Below the pieces are notes generated by a model. The model made no database searches and was not told the DNA's origin. It saw only the letters and a program-made list of their open reading frames with translations. This document shows, piece by piece, positions 16,474-25,600 of a stretch of DNA of 57,957 bases; the stretch's first letter is position 1; each line of letters starts with the position of its first letter. The stretch is from Nitrospiraceae bacterium (GTDB taxonomy: Bacteria > Nitrospirota > Thermodesulfovibrionia > UBA6902). The stretch is taken from assembly GCA_020356065.1 (NCBI GenBank), contig CP070632.1, positions 1,086,973-1,144,929 on the forward strand, in the 5' to 3' direction. The translations under genes were made by a program, and so were the position numbers.

Positions 16474-17475
16474 TTAATGTAAAATGTCATAGACCCCTAC
16501 CCGGTTGGCAAACATCTCAACTACGTAGAGTCTGTTACTGTTATCAATGAAGATACCCACAGGTTTATTAAATTTCTTGACAGCGGATTTTCCGGCATCA
16601 CTTATAACAGAATCAAATTCCCCATTTGCTTTAAATACCTGAATGACACCCATGTAACCGTCACTGACAAATACTCTGCCACTGCTGTCCACTGCAACTC
16701 CCTTGGGCCTGAAGAATTCACCCTTTTCAACCCCCCATCCTCCTATAAACTGCACAAATTTTCCGTCAGGGTTAAGGACCTGCACACGGGTATTTATCAC
16801 ATCAACGATATACAGATAGTTGTTTTTATCAGATGATATCAGGAACGGATAGCGGAACTCCCTTTTTCCCATCCCCGGCGCACCATATGTATCAAGCAGC
16901 TCAAATGTCTGGAGATCATACACCAGGATATGGTGGTTATTATTATCAACAATAAATATCCTGTTTCTTGACTCATCAACCGTAACATCGGTAGGGTCTG
17001 CGGGCGTGCCTTCAAATGGAGGGATATTGATGTGCGATTCATATTCACCAAACGGGTTGAAGATCTGTATTCTGTGGTTTCCTGAATCAGCGAGATACAC
17101 CTGCCCGTAACTGTCAACAAAAATACCCAGGGGAAAGAGCATCTGTCCCATGTCTGAACCTTTTTCTCCGAAGGTAAAGAGCACCTTGCCTTTTTTGCTG
17201 CTCACCACCACCCTGTTGTTGACACCGTCAACAATGTAGATTTGACCGCTCCGGGAAACAGCCAGGTCGCTCGGTTCACTCATATCATATGTAACGTTAT
17301 GCAGATGCTGTATGCTGGTGAAGCTGATTCCAAAGGCCGGCCCACTGCAAAAAAGGAGTGCAAAGATAACTGTAGAACTGACAATTGATATTATCTCCGG
17401 CCTATGTAAAAGTTGTTTCATTTTCATTGCATGACAACGGGAATGCCGTAAGAGCAGCAAGACACTCCCTGACAT
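16474..17475 (-). CDS. Exported six-blade NHL-repeat propeller (module B)
   Basis: The 333-aa frame starts at ATG 17475; ATG 17427 is an alternative, and neither has a strong Shine-Dalgarno site. After a hydrophobic export segment come six NHL-type blades, each with a phrase like PSDLAVSRSGQIYIVDGVNNR, PLGIFVDSYGQVYLADSGNHRI or PKGVAVDSSGRVFVSDGYMGV. No haem motif is present. Such propellers are found beside multihaem cytochromes in Geobacter and its relatives and may scaffold or dock cytochromes. Its paralogue is at 22822-23775. Flanked by the tri-haem gene (26 bp) and the 20-haem gene (3 bp), so cotranscribed. Confidence 0.88.
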   Translation of the reverse strand: MSGSVLLLLRHSRCHAMKMKQLLHRPEIISIVSSTVIFALLFCSGPAFGISFTSIQHLHNVTYDMSEPSDLAVSRSGQIYIVDGVNNRVVVSSKKGKVLFTFGEKGSDMGQMLFPLGIFVDSYGQVYLADSGNHRIQIFNPFGEYESHINIPPFEGTPADPTDVTVDESRNRIFIVDNNNHHILVYDLQTFELLDTYGAPGMGKREFRYPFLISSDKNNYLYIVDVINTRVQVLNPDGKFVQFIGGWGVEKGEFFRPKGVAVDSSGRVFVSDGYMGVIQVFKANGEFDSVISDAGKSAVKKFNKPVGIFIDNSNRLYVVEMFANRVGVYDILH

Positions 17476-17501
17476 TTAATAGAACCGGTTTGTTCGGTTG
17501 C

Positions 17502-18431
17502 TCAGTCTATTTTTGTTATAGTTAATGGTTTTTTATTTTTTTTTATGTCAGGTGTAAGGTTTTGCTCACTTTCTTTTTCACTCTTGTCTCCTGGATGGAG
17601 CATTCTCGGCATATAGAATTTTGTATAGTTTTTAATAAGCCCAACAACTTCGGTGCTCAGGATGGAATCTATACGTTCTTTAGGATATCCCAGCTTTTCA
17701 AGGGGCAGAACCGGTGCTTTGGTGTTATGGCAGTCTTCACATACATAGGGCTGTTTACTCACTATCTTATGGATAAGCTTCTTTGCCTTTGTGCTCTGGG
17801 CCTCAGTAAGGGCATCCTTAGTTTCCCGAAATTCACGGGCAAAACTGATCCGTTCATCTGAATCGATTCTCGTAGGCTGTCCGTTTACACTCTCAAAGGG
17901 GATTATCTTTGACTTGTAGGTCCCCGGTTCCTCAAAGGCCACCGGGCTGGGAATTATTACACCTGTACGTCTGTCATACCACCTGAATTCTCCTGTCTGT
18001 TCCTCTCCTTCAAGTTTTACATGACAGGTTTGACAGCCTATAAAGAACGCATGCATATTCAGAAATGCCCGCAGGTCCTTGATCTGATCATGGGGCATGT
18101 CTCCATGGCATTCAACACAATATGAGCGTTGATCCGGACCGATGTCCATGCCGATATGATGAAAATGGCCCTTTATCCTTTTTTCTTCCAATACCTTATA
18201 CCCGAGATAGTGTTTCACTGTCTCCTCACTGTCAAGGATGATTTTCTGAAATGTGGTCTTGGCAGGGGCCTCCTCATTCTCCTTCTCTACGTCCAGGGCC
18301 TCAAGAACTTCCTGTCGTTCGTGATATTCTTCTATGACATGTGCAAATGTGACCTTCCATATGATGATCATGAAGAATATCGAAAGCGCTGCGAATCCAA
18401 GTATATATAATTTCATTAACATGCTTTTCAT
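17502..18431 (-). CDS. Membrane-anchored tri-haem cytochrome c (module B)
   Basis: 309 aa. It overlaps the cytochrome b gene by 4 bases (ATGA). An N-terminal membrane helix (residues ~7-30) anchors a periplasmic domain with three CXXCH motifs: YCVECHGDMPHD, GCQTCHVKLEG and VCEDCHNTKAP. The block LRAFLNMHAFFIGCQTCH is closely repeated in the module A paralogue (LRALLNMHTQFFVCETCH), and the extra conserved His (HFHHIG) may be a haem ligand. The C-terminus is Lys-rich and polar. It probably links the membrane cytochrome b complex to the soluble multihaem protein. Confidence 0.85.
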   Translation of the reverse strand: MKSMLMKLYILGFAALSIFFMIIIWKVTFAHVIEEYHERQEVLEALDVEKENEEAPAKTTFQKIILDSEETVKHYLGYKVLEEKRIKGHFHHIGMDIGPDQRSYCVECHGDMPHDQIKDLRAFLNMHAFFIGCQTCHVKLEGEEQTGEFRWYDRRTGVIIPSPVAFEEPGTYKSKIIPFESVNGQPTRIDSDERISFAREFRETKDALTEAQSTKAKKLIHKIVSKQPYVCEDCHNTKAPVLPLEKLGYPKERIDSILSTEVVGLIKNYTKFYMPRMLHPGDKSEKESEQNLTPDIKKNKKPLTITKID

Positions 18432-19258
18432 GCCTGACCTCCTTCCTCTGAAGCAACGGCATGCATGCCGTGAGGCGGAAGTATTTCATGTTCCAGTCCT
18501 GCCTTTTTCATAACCTCGACATACTCTTCATAATGTTCCTCTACCATGAGTTCCTCCGGAAGGTATCCGGTAATGAACGCAGTCCCCATGGGAAAAACGG
18601 CCTGGGAGAAGTGTACGTTGTACCAGTGCCAGATAAAGAGAAACAGGGCTGCAAGCAGGGCCTCGTCACTATGCGCAATTAACGAGAAGTTTATTAATTC
18701 TCCCGGGAAAATCGTGGTTGCCAGTTCTTTATTCCACATGACCAGTCCTGAAAGACCAATAATGACCATACCCCAGAATGGGGCCCAGTAGTCAAACTTT
18801 TCTTTCCACGTATATTTTGCGCCGTCCGGTCTTTTTCTCGTGAAATACAAAAGATACTTCAAGAGTCCCCAGATATCTTTTGCGTCTTTTAAATTTGGGA
18901 CGAGTGGCTGGTTTGCCAGCACCTTGAGCACTTTTCCTGTTGACACGCCGTCCTTCTTCTTCATGGGAAGCACCTCATATTTATATATGATGTATATGAG
19001 ATACACAATATGATATACGAACAGGGCCAGCAGTATGGCGCCAAACACTTTATGTATAACAGGCGCTGCATGTATGCCTCCGAACAGTGAATACAGATAG
19101 GGGGCCCACGATGCATCAGGGAACTTCAGGGGCATGCCTGTCAGGACAAGTGTGACAACTGACCAGGCCAGAATAAAATGTTGAATTCTCTGGTTTACCG
19201 TAAATCTGTAAAAATACTTAATACCGTTTTTTACCTTGATGCTGGGAGTCTTTTCCAT
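18428..19258 (-). CDS. Membrane di-haem cytochrome b, quinol-oxidising subunit (module B)
   Basis: 276 aa; ATG 19258 has AGGAGG 8 bases upstream. Four or five membrane helices carry the His set of cytochrome b561/hydrogenase-type proteins: RIQHFILAW, PVIHKVFGAILLALFVYHIVYLI, LIAHSDEALLAALFLFIWHWYNVH. Two haems b are expected, with a quinone site near the periplasmic face. The neighbours are an 8-haem and a tri-haem cytochrome c, giving a bc-type quinol:cytochrome reductase like Geobacter CbcBA. The paralogue is at 24673-25575. A cytoplasmic loop (VLPMKKKDG...) and C-terminal tail are polar. Confidence 0.88.
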   Translation of the reverse strand: MEKTPSIKVKNGIKYFYRFTVNQRIQHFILAWSVVTLVLTGMPLKFPDASWAPYLYSLFGGIHAAPVIHKVFGAILLALFVYHIVYLIYIIYKYEVLPMKKKDGVSTGKVLKVLANQPLVPNLKDAKDIWGLLKYLLYFTRKRPDGAKYTWKEKFDYWAPFWGMVIIGLSGLVMWNKELATTIFPGELINFSLIAHSDEALLAALFLFIWHWYNVHFSQAVFPMGTAFITGYLPEELMVEEHYEEYVEVMKKAGLEHEILPPHGMHAVASEEGGQA

Positions 19259-19260
19259 TG

Positions 19261-20322
19261 CTATTTCCTCCTCTTTATCACGGCATGTGGAAAGAGCCGT
19301 CTTATACAGTCAAGAAAGATGATCCCCATTAATGGAAGTAACGTGCCCCCGGTCAGTACGATGAAGAAGAAGGTGAAGTAATACTGCACAGGACTCTGGG
19401 TCTTGTTAAATTCAGCATGTACAGAGTAGGTTGCGAATTTGGGCGTTGCTGACGGGTGGCAGTCCATGTTCGTGCAGATCTTGCTTCTGTTATCTTTATG
19501 GGTAGATGACAATGGATTGTCATTTGCCAGCATCTGGTGCACTGATTCTCCTTTTCTGACGTGACAGTCAAGACAGTCAGGGATCCGCTCATCAAGAAAC
19601 CTCGCTGCCTTTCCATGAAATGTTTCGCCGTATGAATACACAGCCTTGGTTGACAGGTTGTGTCTTGCCACGATCTCAGGGTTATTGTGGCACCGGGCGC
19701 AGACTTCAGCTATGTTTAAGGGATTCCTGCTCTTATGAAGTCTTGTTGTTACATGATTGTAAAACCGGTAGATGAACTCGTCTTTCTTATGGCATACCCT
19801 GCATCTTCCCAGGGAGGCCTCGGAAACGCCGTACCGCACCTTCTTGAAAAAAGAAAGAGGCCTGTACAGAGGATTGTCATGACAGTTCTTGCATGTGGGC
19901 ATGTCTTCAGCGAACTGCTTGGGATTGCCGTCTTTATCTTTTGTGCTGTGCACGCTGTTTGCGAGAAAGAACTCAGCATCCTTGTGGGAAAACTTTGTTT
20001 CTGTTGAGGGTTCCGTGATATGGCACTCTATGAGGCAGTCGACTTTCTTGGCCGGATCATGCGGCACCTTCTTTATATCAGTATGGCAGCCTTCACAGTT
20101 TACTTTGGCGTGGACACTGTTGTTAAAGATGTCTTCATTGACATAAAAGAGTCTCAGGTCGCCGTTTTCATCTACTCTGCTTATACCCGGATACTTATGA
20201 CACAGCAGACAGTTTCCGATGTCAGCGGCAAAGACAGCTGGGGTAAAGTTGAATAGCAGGATAGATATAAAGACGATAATAATATTTACATGTTTTCTGA
20301 GAACCTGACGTGCATATTTCAT
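19261..20322 (-). CDS. Membrane-anchored 8-haem-type cytochrome c (module B, CbcA-like)
   Basis: 353 aa; GGGGG lies ~8 bases before ATG 20322. It has a signal peptide (cut near VFA), six CXXCH motifs (CLLCH, CEGCH, CKNCH, CRVCH, CARCH, CLDCH) and two longer-spaced ones: CLIECH (CX3CH, third) and CTNMDCH (CX4CH, last). A C-terminal membrane helix (FTFFFIVLTGGTLLPLMGIIFL) and a basic tail anchor it. In the paralogue at 25601-26746 haem 6 is CX3CH and haem 8 is CXXCH, so the spacing at these two haems differs between copies. Placed directly before cytochrome b (2-bp gap), it is likely the partner that accepts electrons from it. Confidence 0.88.
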   Translation of the reverse strand: MKYARQVLRKHVNIIIVFISILLFNFTPAVFAADIGNCLLCHKYPGISRVDENGDLRLFYVNEDIFNNSVHAKVNCEGCHTDIKKVPHDPAKKVDCLIECHITEPSTETKFSHKDAEFFLANSVHSTKDKDGNPKQFAEDMPTCKNCHDNPLYRPLSFFKKVRYGVSEASLGRCRVCHKKDEFIYRFYNHVTTRLHKSRNPLNIAEVCARCHNNPEIVARHNLSTKAVYSYGETFHGKAARFLDERIPDCLDCHVRKGESVHQMLANDNPLSSTHKDNRSKICTNMDCHPSATPKFATYSVHAEFNKTQSPVQYYFTFFFIVLTGGTLLPLMGIIFLDCIRRLFPHAVIKRRK

Positions 20323-20500
20323 TTTTCAATCCCCCTTATGTTGGATTAACATCCATTGATAAAGGCAGTTCGGTTGTATTTTTTAATCTTTAATTGTTTC
20401 CCGGAATGAATAAATCATGTCCATACCTTTTACATACAACAGTTTCAGGGAGCTGTAAAATAATTAATTGTAATACAGGTATTAATGTGGCAAAAAAGGC

Positions 20501-22762
20501 TTAGTTATTAATCGTTATAACAGGCGAGAGGGGCTCTACTCTTTCCTCGGGATCGTGGAAATATTTATACCTGAACAGGGCATCTAGACCATGACAGTCG
20601 ATGCATATATTATTGTAGCTTACGTTTCTGAGAAAACTGTTTGTTGTGTCGCCTTCAATGTTTCTGTTCTCTCCTTTTTCTTCAGTGAGAGGACTCCATC
20701 TGTGGGCATCGTGACAGGTAGGGCAAGATATGTTTCCCACATTGGTTTCAAGCCCTGTGTGTTTGTCAAAAATCGGTGCAAAATCAATCTTTGTCCGGTC
20801 ACAGCGCATGGTATTATTGACCAGTTTATCCTCAGGATGCATTGCGGTCATGGGTATTTTGTTTTTTGCGATATTACCTCTGGAGTGGCAGCTGTTACAT
20901 AAGGAATCAATGATGTCTTCTTTATTGTAGACACTTCCATAAGGCCGGGCCCAGAGTTTCAGTTTATTCGGACTGTTGTGCACAAGGTGACAGGCACCGC
21001 ATTGTCCTGATTCCTGCACGGTCTGATTCAGCAGGTTTCTGGAATCAGGTGACGTAACGTTCATGTCATGGTCCGTGCCGTCAACATAGGCCTGTTCCTT
21101 GTGGCAGCTCTTGCAGAGGTCGGATGAAGGGAAATTTGACATCCGGAGGAAACTGTTCCTTGTGTCACCTTCCATATTTGTATGATTGTAATCTATATCA
21201 GCATTATTGGGATCCCAGATATGCGGATCATGACAGGTGGTGCAGAAGACCTTGCCATCGATGGTTCTTATTCCTTCACTGTTATATAAGGGAAGTGACG
21301 TGATAATGCTCATCTTACCCAGAGAGACATCAATTGGATGGTAGTTTTTCCCGATAAGTTTTTTACCTGCAGACGCATTTTTCTCATGACAGGAACTGCA
21401 TAACCGGGAAACGTAATCTCCATATCCGGGCAGCTCCTTGGCCCATAAAGGTTTTGCCGTGGCATTGTGAGGCACGTGGCAGACACCGCAGGGCCCGGAA
21501 ACTTCCGGTATGAAACCATGGGCGTTTCGTTCCCCTGGAGCGGTCACAGCAAGGTTGTGATCTGATGTTGTTACCTGCTTCTTGTCCTGATGGCACTCAA
21601 GACAGAGGACTGAAGACGTATTTGTTATTCTCAGAAAACTGTTCGATGCATCTCCTTCAACGTCTTTGCCCCCTGTATTTTCATGAACTGAAGGGTCCCA
21701 GGTGTGTATATCATGACAGGAAAAGCACTGCACCTTGCCTTCAGCATGTTTTGAACCGTCTTCAGCAAACAGCGGAAGATGTATGGTCTGGTCAGGTTGA
21801 AGAGTAATACGTACATCAATGGGATGGGAGTACGTACCGATACGTTTCGTCTTATAATCCGTGTGATCACCGTGACAGCCGAGACATAACTGAGATGCGG
21901 GATTACCTTCCATCACGGGACGGGCCCACAGCTTCTTATCGAGCGCATTGTGAGGCGTGTGGCAGGCACTGCATGGCCCTGCCTCATCTAATGCCTGATT
22001 CCTGATGTTTTTTTCTTCCGGCAGGGTTACCCGGAGATCATGTTTTGTATTAATAATGTTTTTCTGATGTTCATGGCATAATTCACAGAGTTCTGAATTT
22101 TTATTGCTCGTAATTAATATCTTTTCTGCTTCTGCTCCATGTACTTTATGGCATGACTGACAGATGACTTCATTGCTGCTTGTAGCCTCTTTCGCGCCGA
22201 GTTCAAAAAGTTTATCCGGCAGGTCAATGGCGTTTGAATGAACAGGATGGCTGTTCGAGGTTTTATATGTTGCTTCTCTGCTGTGACATTTCTCGCAGAG
22301 ACTTGAGTTTACATTCAATTCCCGGTACACTTTGGTCCTTCCCATCGGGTTGCCATGAGCGGAAGCTCCCTTCCCATGCGCAGAGTGGCAGGTACCACAG
22401 TATATTTCACCTTTCACGCTCAGCGGGAGATCAGGGGGCACGGTGATGCTTTCAGAGGGCTTTACAAATGTGGGATGCCTGTTTTTATTCCACGCAATAT
22501 GCCTCGAGTCCATTACATATCCGTCGTGGCAGCTGTAGCATATATCTTCAGAACTTACCACTCCCTGCGTATCCTTCATCAATACATTGCCGGGCTGAAA
22601 CGGTACAAGTGATTCCTTGTCCGTCCGGAAAGAGTCAAGCCACATTATATGGCAGACAACACAGTCGCGTTTGGATGACATTCCCACTGCGCCTGCTCGT
22701 GAAGATACAAAAGAAACTGACAGTATTGAAATAAAACAAATAAGAATCTTTGTCCTGGTCAT
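20501..22762 (-). CDS. 18-haem periplasmic cytochrome c (module A, OmcQ-like)
   Basis: 753 aa with signal peptide (cut near AGA) and 18 CXXCH motifs by my count. It starts KRDCVVCHIMWLDSF and ends ICIDCHGLDALFRYKYFHD, like the 20-haem paralogue, and has the same repeating blocks (FCTTCHDPHIWDP, SFLRMSNFPSSDLCKSCHKE, QCGACHLVH). Most motifs are followed by a second His (CHxxH), the bis-His ligation pattern of long wire-type cytochromes. Last gene of module A: 178 bp separate it from the first gene of module B. Confidence 0.9.
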   Translation of the reverse strand: MTRTKILICFISILSVSFVSSRAGAVGMSSKRDCVVCHIMWLDSFRTDKESLVPFQPGNVLMKDTQGVVSSEDICYSCHDGYVMDSRHIAWNKNRHPTFVKPSESITVPPDLPLSVKGEIYCGTCHSAHGKGASAHGNPMGRTKVYRELNVNSSLCEKCHSREATYKTSNSHPVHSNAIDLPDKLFELGAKEATSSNEVICQSCHKVHGAEAEKILITSNKNSELCELCHEHQKNIINTKHDLRVTLPEEKNIRNQALDEAGPCSACHTPHNALDKKLWARPVMEGNPASQLCLGCHGDHTDYKTKRIGTYSHPIDVRITLQPDQTIHLPLFAEDGSKHAEGKVQCFSCHDIHTWDPSVHENTGGKDVEGDASNSFLRITNTSSVLCLECHQDKKQVTTSDHNLAVTAPGERNAHGFIPEVSGPCGVCHVPHNATAKPLWAKELPGYGDYVSRLCSSCHEKNASAGKKLIGKNYHPIDVSLGKMSIITSLPLYNSEGIRTIDGKVFCTTCHDPHIWDPNNADIDYNHTNMEGDTRNSFLRMSNFPSSDLCKSCHKEQAYVDGTDHDMNVTSPDSRNLLNQTVQESGQCGACHLVHNSPNKLKLWARPYGSVYNKEDIIDSLCNSCHSRGNIAKNKIPMTAMHPEDKLVNNTMRCDRTKIDFAPIFDKHTGLETNVGNISCPTCHDAHRWSPLTEEKGENRNIEGDTTNSFLRNVSYNNICIDCHGLDALFRYKYFHDPEERVEPLSPVITINN

Positions 22763-22821
22763 ATACTACCTTATTATTACGGTCATCAATATAATTTACA
22801 TAAAAACTGAGCTTTCACATT

Positions 22822-23775
22822 CTAAATAGACAGTTTTAGAACCGTAAGCTTATTGCCCCTCATCTCAACAATGAACAGCTTTTTGTCTGAGACAGCAAGC
22901 CCAACAGGGGCTTCAAACTTCTTTAATGAATTGTCTTCGCAGATGACTCCGAGATACCGGCCGAGATCAGTGAATACCTGCACGACGCCCATATAGCTGT
23001 CACTAATATACACTCTGTTCTGATTATCCACTGCAACCCCTTTAGGTCTGAAGAGCTCTCCCTGTAAAACACCCCATGACCCTATATCAGTAATATATTT
23101 CCCAAATGGATCAAATTTCTGTACTCGGGTATTCAGGACATCCACAATAAATATTTCGTGATATTCATTTATGCTCATCATTCCGGGATATCTGAATGAT
23201 CCATACTCCTCTCCAAATGCTCCCCACTCAAATGCGTATGTACCGTTCTGGTCATACACCTTGATTTTATGATTGTCGTTATCTGATATATACAGGTAAT
23301 TTTGTATGCTCGAGGCCTGTACATCAACCGGATCAGACGGCCTTTCGCCCGGACCGCTCTTTACGGTAAACATATACTTGAATTCACCTTTGAGATCAAA
23401 TACCTGGATCCTGTGATTACCCGTATCAGCGATGAAGACCGTTCCGCTGTCAGTTATATCAATACCAAGCGGCCGAATAAAATCTCCCTTGCCGCTCCCT
23501 TCCTGGCCAAAGGAAAACTTGAATCTGCCGTCACGGCCTACCACAATGATTCTGTTATTTACGCCATCTACAAAATAGATGTTTCCGTCAGCTGCGACGG
23601 CAATATCACTTGGCTGGTTTATTTTACCTTTGATATCAAAGAGAAATTCTGAATTTATACATTCCAGTGCTGATACACTGAGGGGAATCCCCAGGAGGAC
23701 AAAGAGAATGATTAATTGTCTGTAGATAATTCGCAATTCACTGTGATAATAATCGAATTTATATCTTGAAATCAA
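22822..23775 (-). CDS. Exported six-blade NHL-repeat propeller (module A)
   Basis: 317 aa from a TTG codon at 23775; an internal TTG at 23736 would give a tighter signal peptide (RIIYRQLIILFVLLGIPLSVSA), so the start is uncertain. Six NHL blades follow (PSDIAVAADGNIYFVDGVNNRI, PLGIDITDSGTVFIADTGNHR, PKGVAVDNQNRVYISDSYMGV in part). The order of blades and key phrases match the propeller at 16474-17475 along the full length. No haem site. Probably a docking or assembly factor for the adjacent cytochromes. The 51-bp gap upstream contains a hairpin (23778-23815). Confidence 0.85.
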   Translation of the reverse strand: MISRYKFDYYHSELRIIYRQLIILFVLLGIPLSVSALECINSEFLFDIKGKINQPSDIAVAADGNIYFVDGVNNRIIVVGRDGRFKFSFGQEGSGKGDFIRPLGIDITDSGTVFIADTGNHRIQVFDLKGEFKYMFTVKSGPGERPSDPVDVQASSIQNYLYISDNDNHKIKVYDQNGTYAFEWGAFGEEYGSFRYPGMMSINEYHEIFIVDVLNTRVQKFDPFGKYITDIGSWGVLQGELFRPKGVAVDNQNRVYISDSYMGVVQVFTDLGRYLGVICEDNSLKKFEAPVGLAVSDKKLFIVEMRGNKLTVLKLSI

Positions 23776-23777
23776 AT

Positions 23778-23815
23778 CCCTGCAGGGATCCAGAGATTAA
23801 CTGAAACCCTGCAGG
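23778..23815 (-). other. Intercistronic hairpin built on two CCTGCAGG palindromes
   Basis: CCCTGCAGGG at 23778-23787 and CCCTGCAGG at 23807-23815 can pair with each other across ~19 bases, or fold individually. It sits between the tri-haem and NHL genes and touches the NHL ribosome-binding region, so it may lower translation or mark an RNA-processing site. Confidence 0.4.
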
Positions 23816-23826
23816 ATGGATTGGAT

Positions 23827-24657
23827 CTAGTCTGAAAAGAGTTTAGGAATATAAAACTTTTCGTACTTGGTAACCATACCCTTGATATTTAACTGTTCCA
23901 GGTCGACGATTCTGTTTATGGCAAAACCCAGCTTCTTGAAGTTCAGAATTCCTTCTTTTGCATGACATGCCTTGCATTCATGTCCTTTTGCCTTGATATT
24001 GACATGAAATTTCTTTTTTACATTGTCTCTTTGTTCAGGGGTAAGCTTATCTCTCACGTTCATATAATCCATTGCCAGGGGAGCATCCTGTGCCTTTATC
24101 GCCAGATCCAGATTATCTCCGTACCTGAAATAAGGGGCAATCTTGGAGAACTGGTCTTCCACTTCCGCAAGGTTTCCAGTTTCCTGGTTATAGCTCGTAC
24201 CGAAAAAAGGACCCGCAGGATTTTCATTAAAAGGGTTATACCACTTATAAACGATATCGGTATCTTCTCTTTCCTCAATATGACAGGTCTCACACACAAA
24301 AAACTGGGTGTGCATATTTAACAGGGCCCTTACTTTCTTGTTCTTGCTGTGAGGATAGTCGGAATGGCATATATAGCAGACGGGTCTGGAAGATTCAGGC
24401 AATGCAGGATAATCAACGATGTTATGGAAGTGTCTGTGTTTTTCATATTCTTCCTGACGTCTTACCTCCTCGAGAATGGCTGATTTCTGCTGTGCTTCAA
24501 TTTTCTTCTGCACCGGGATGAGCAGACCCGGACCATGATGTGAAAATGTAATCTGGTACGTGACCCCGATTAATACCGCTATTGTGATAATCTTAAAAAT
24601 AAAACCAATAACATAAACTGATTTAGGATGATCCAATCTTTTTGGTTCGCCTGGCAC
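23827..24657 (-). CDS. Membrane-anchored tri-haem cytochrome c (module A)
   Basis: 276 aa from a GTG start at 24657, supported by GGGAGGTG 7 bases upstream. A membrane helix (residues ~14-36) is followed by a Glu/Lys-rich coiled stretch and three CXXCH motifs: VCYICHSDYPHS, VCETCHIEE and ECKACHAKEG. KVRALLNMHTQFFVCETCH aligns with the same block in the module B paralogue. HRHFHNIVDY supplies extra His ligands. It lies 15 bp after cytochrome b and should serve as a relay between the membrane complex and periplasmic carriers. Confidence 0.85.
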   Translation of the reverse strand: MPGEPKRLDHPKSVYVIGFIFKIITIAVLIGVTYQITFSHHGPGLLIPVQKKIEAQQKSAILEEVRRQEEYEKHRHFHNIVDYPALPESSRPVCYICHSDYPHSKNKKVRALLNMHTQFFVCETCHIEEREDTDIVYKWYNPFNENPAGPFFGTSYNQETGNLAEVEDQFSKIAPYFRYGDNLDLAIKAQDAPLAMDYMNVRDKLTPEQRDNVKKKFHVNIKAKGHECKACHAKEGILNFKKLGFAINRIVDLEQLNIKGMVTKYEKFYIPKLFSD

Positions 24658-24672
24658 TTGATTTCACCTCCC

Positions 24673-25575
24673 TTAGTTCGTTTCAAAACCGTTTTCTTTT
24701 AATACTTTTTTCATATATTCTTTTTCTTCAGGGATCTCTTTAAGATTTCTAATATACTCGAGGAAATGCTCTTCTATCTGGTGCTCCCTGGTAATTTTTC
24801 CGGTGATAAAAGACCACTGTAAAGGAAACCGCCCCGGAACAAGATGCACATTGGACCAGTGCCAGAAGACAATAACCGTTAATGCCATGATCGCCTCGTC
24901 GGCATGCATCAGTCTTGCAAGATCCTGAAAAAAAGCTGCGTTTGGCCAGATCGTAGCCATTGTTTCAGGGAAGAGAAGACTTGTACCAGCAGTAATCAAA
25001 ACAAAACTTCCCCATAGTATTGCAAGATAATGGAGCTTCTGCTTATACATGAATTTTTCCATTTTGGGGCGGTAATTTTCCTTGCCCATGAAGTACTTCA
25101 TATCATGTACGATGTCCTTCAGGTCTTTAAGTCCGGGTATCTGAGTTCTTTTGATATCAAATTGCTTTTTACTGACCTTCTGTAATGTACCTCCTATAAT
25201 GGTAATCAGGTGGTATACACTGGCTGCAACCATCAGAAATGCTGCCACCCTGTGAATTAACCTTGCTGTATCTGCCCCTCCAAACAGAGATATCACATAC
25301 GGCGCCCACCAGAGGTCGCTGAAGTGTAAGGTCAGTCCTGTTGAGGCAAGCACAAGAAATGTTATGAATGTAAGAAAGTGCTGGATAACTATGTGATAGG
25401 AATATCTCGGCAGGTCACCCAGAGGATCGGACTTGACCAGCTTGTAAATGTCCCTTGGAATATTACCCACTCCTTCAACATAGGTTACGTCCTGTTCGCC
25501 TTCCAGCGTGTCGGTCATTGTGTCAACCGAAACGTCATCAGAAGTTGTTGCAATGTTTTCAGATGGTGTTGACAT
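24673..25575 (-). CDS. Membrane di-haem cytochrome b, quinol-oxidising subunit (module A)
   Basis: 300 aa; GGGAGAAG precedes ATG 25575. An acidic N-terminal extension of ~50 residues, absent from the module B paralogue, precedes the first helix. Conserved His lie in YHIVIQHFLTF, RLIHRVAAFLMVAASVYHLI, LMHADEAIMALTVIVFWHWSNVH. It has the same helix pattern and loop phrases as 18428-19258 (LHFSDLWWAPYVISLFGGADTA versus LKFPDASWAPYLYSLFGGIHAA in outline). Expected role: menaquinol oxidation with electron transfer to the neighbouring 8-haem cytochrome. Confidence 0.88.
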   Translation of the reverse strand: MSTPSENIATTSDDVSVDTMTDTLEGEQDVTYVEGVGNIPRDIYKLVKSDPLGDLPRYSYHIVIQHFLTFITFLVLASTGLTLHFSDLWWAPYVISLFGGADTARLIHRVAAFLMVAASVYHLITIIGGTLQKVSKKQFDIKRTQIPGLKDLKDIVHDMKYFMGKENYRPKMEKFMYKQKLHYLAILWGSFVLITAGTSLLFPETMATIWPNAAFFQDLARLMHADEAIMALTVIVFWHWSNVHLVPGRFPLQWSFITGKITREHQIEEHFLEYIRNLKEIPEEKEYMKKVLKENGFETN

Positions 25576-25600
25576 AAATCTTCTCCCTTGTATGAGGTAT

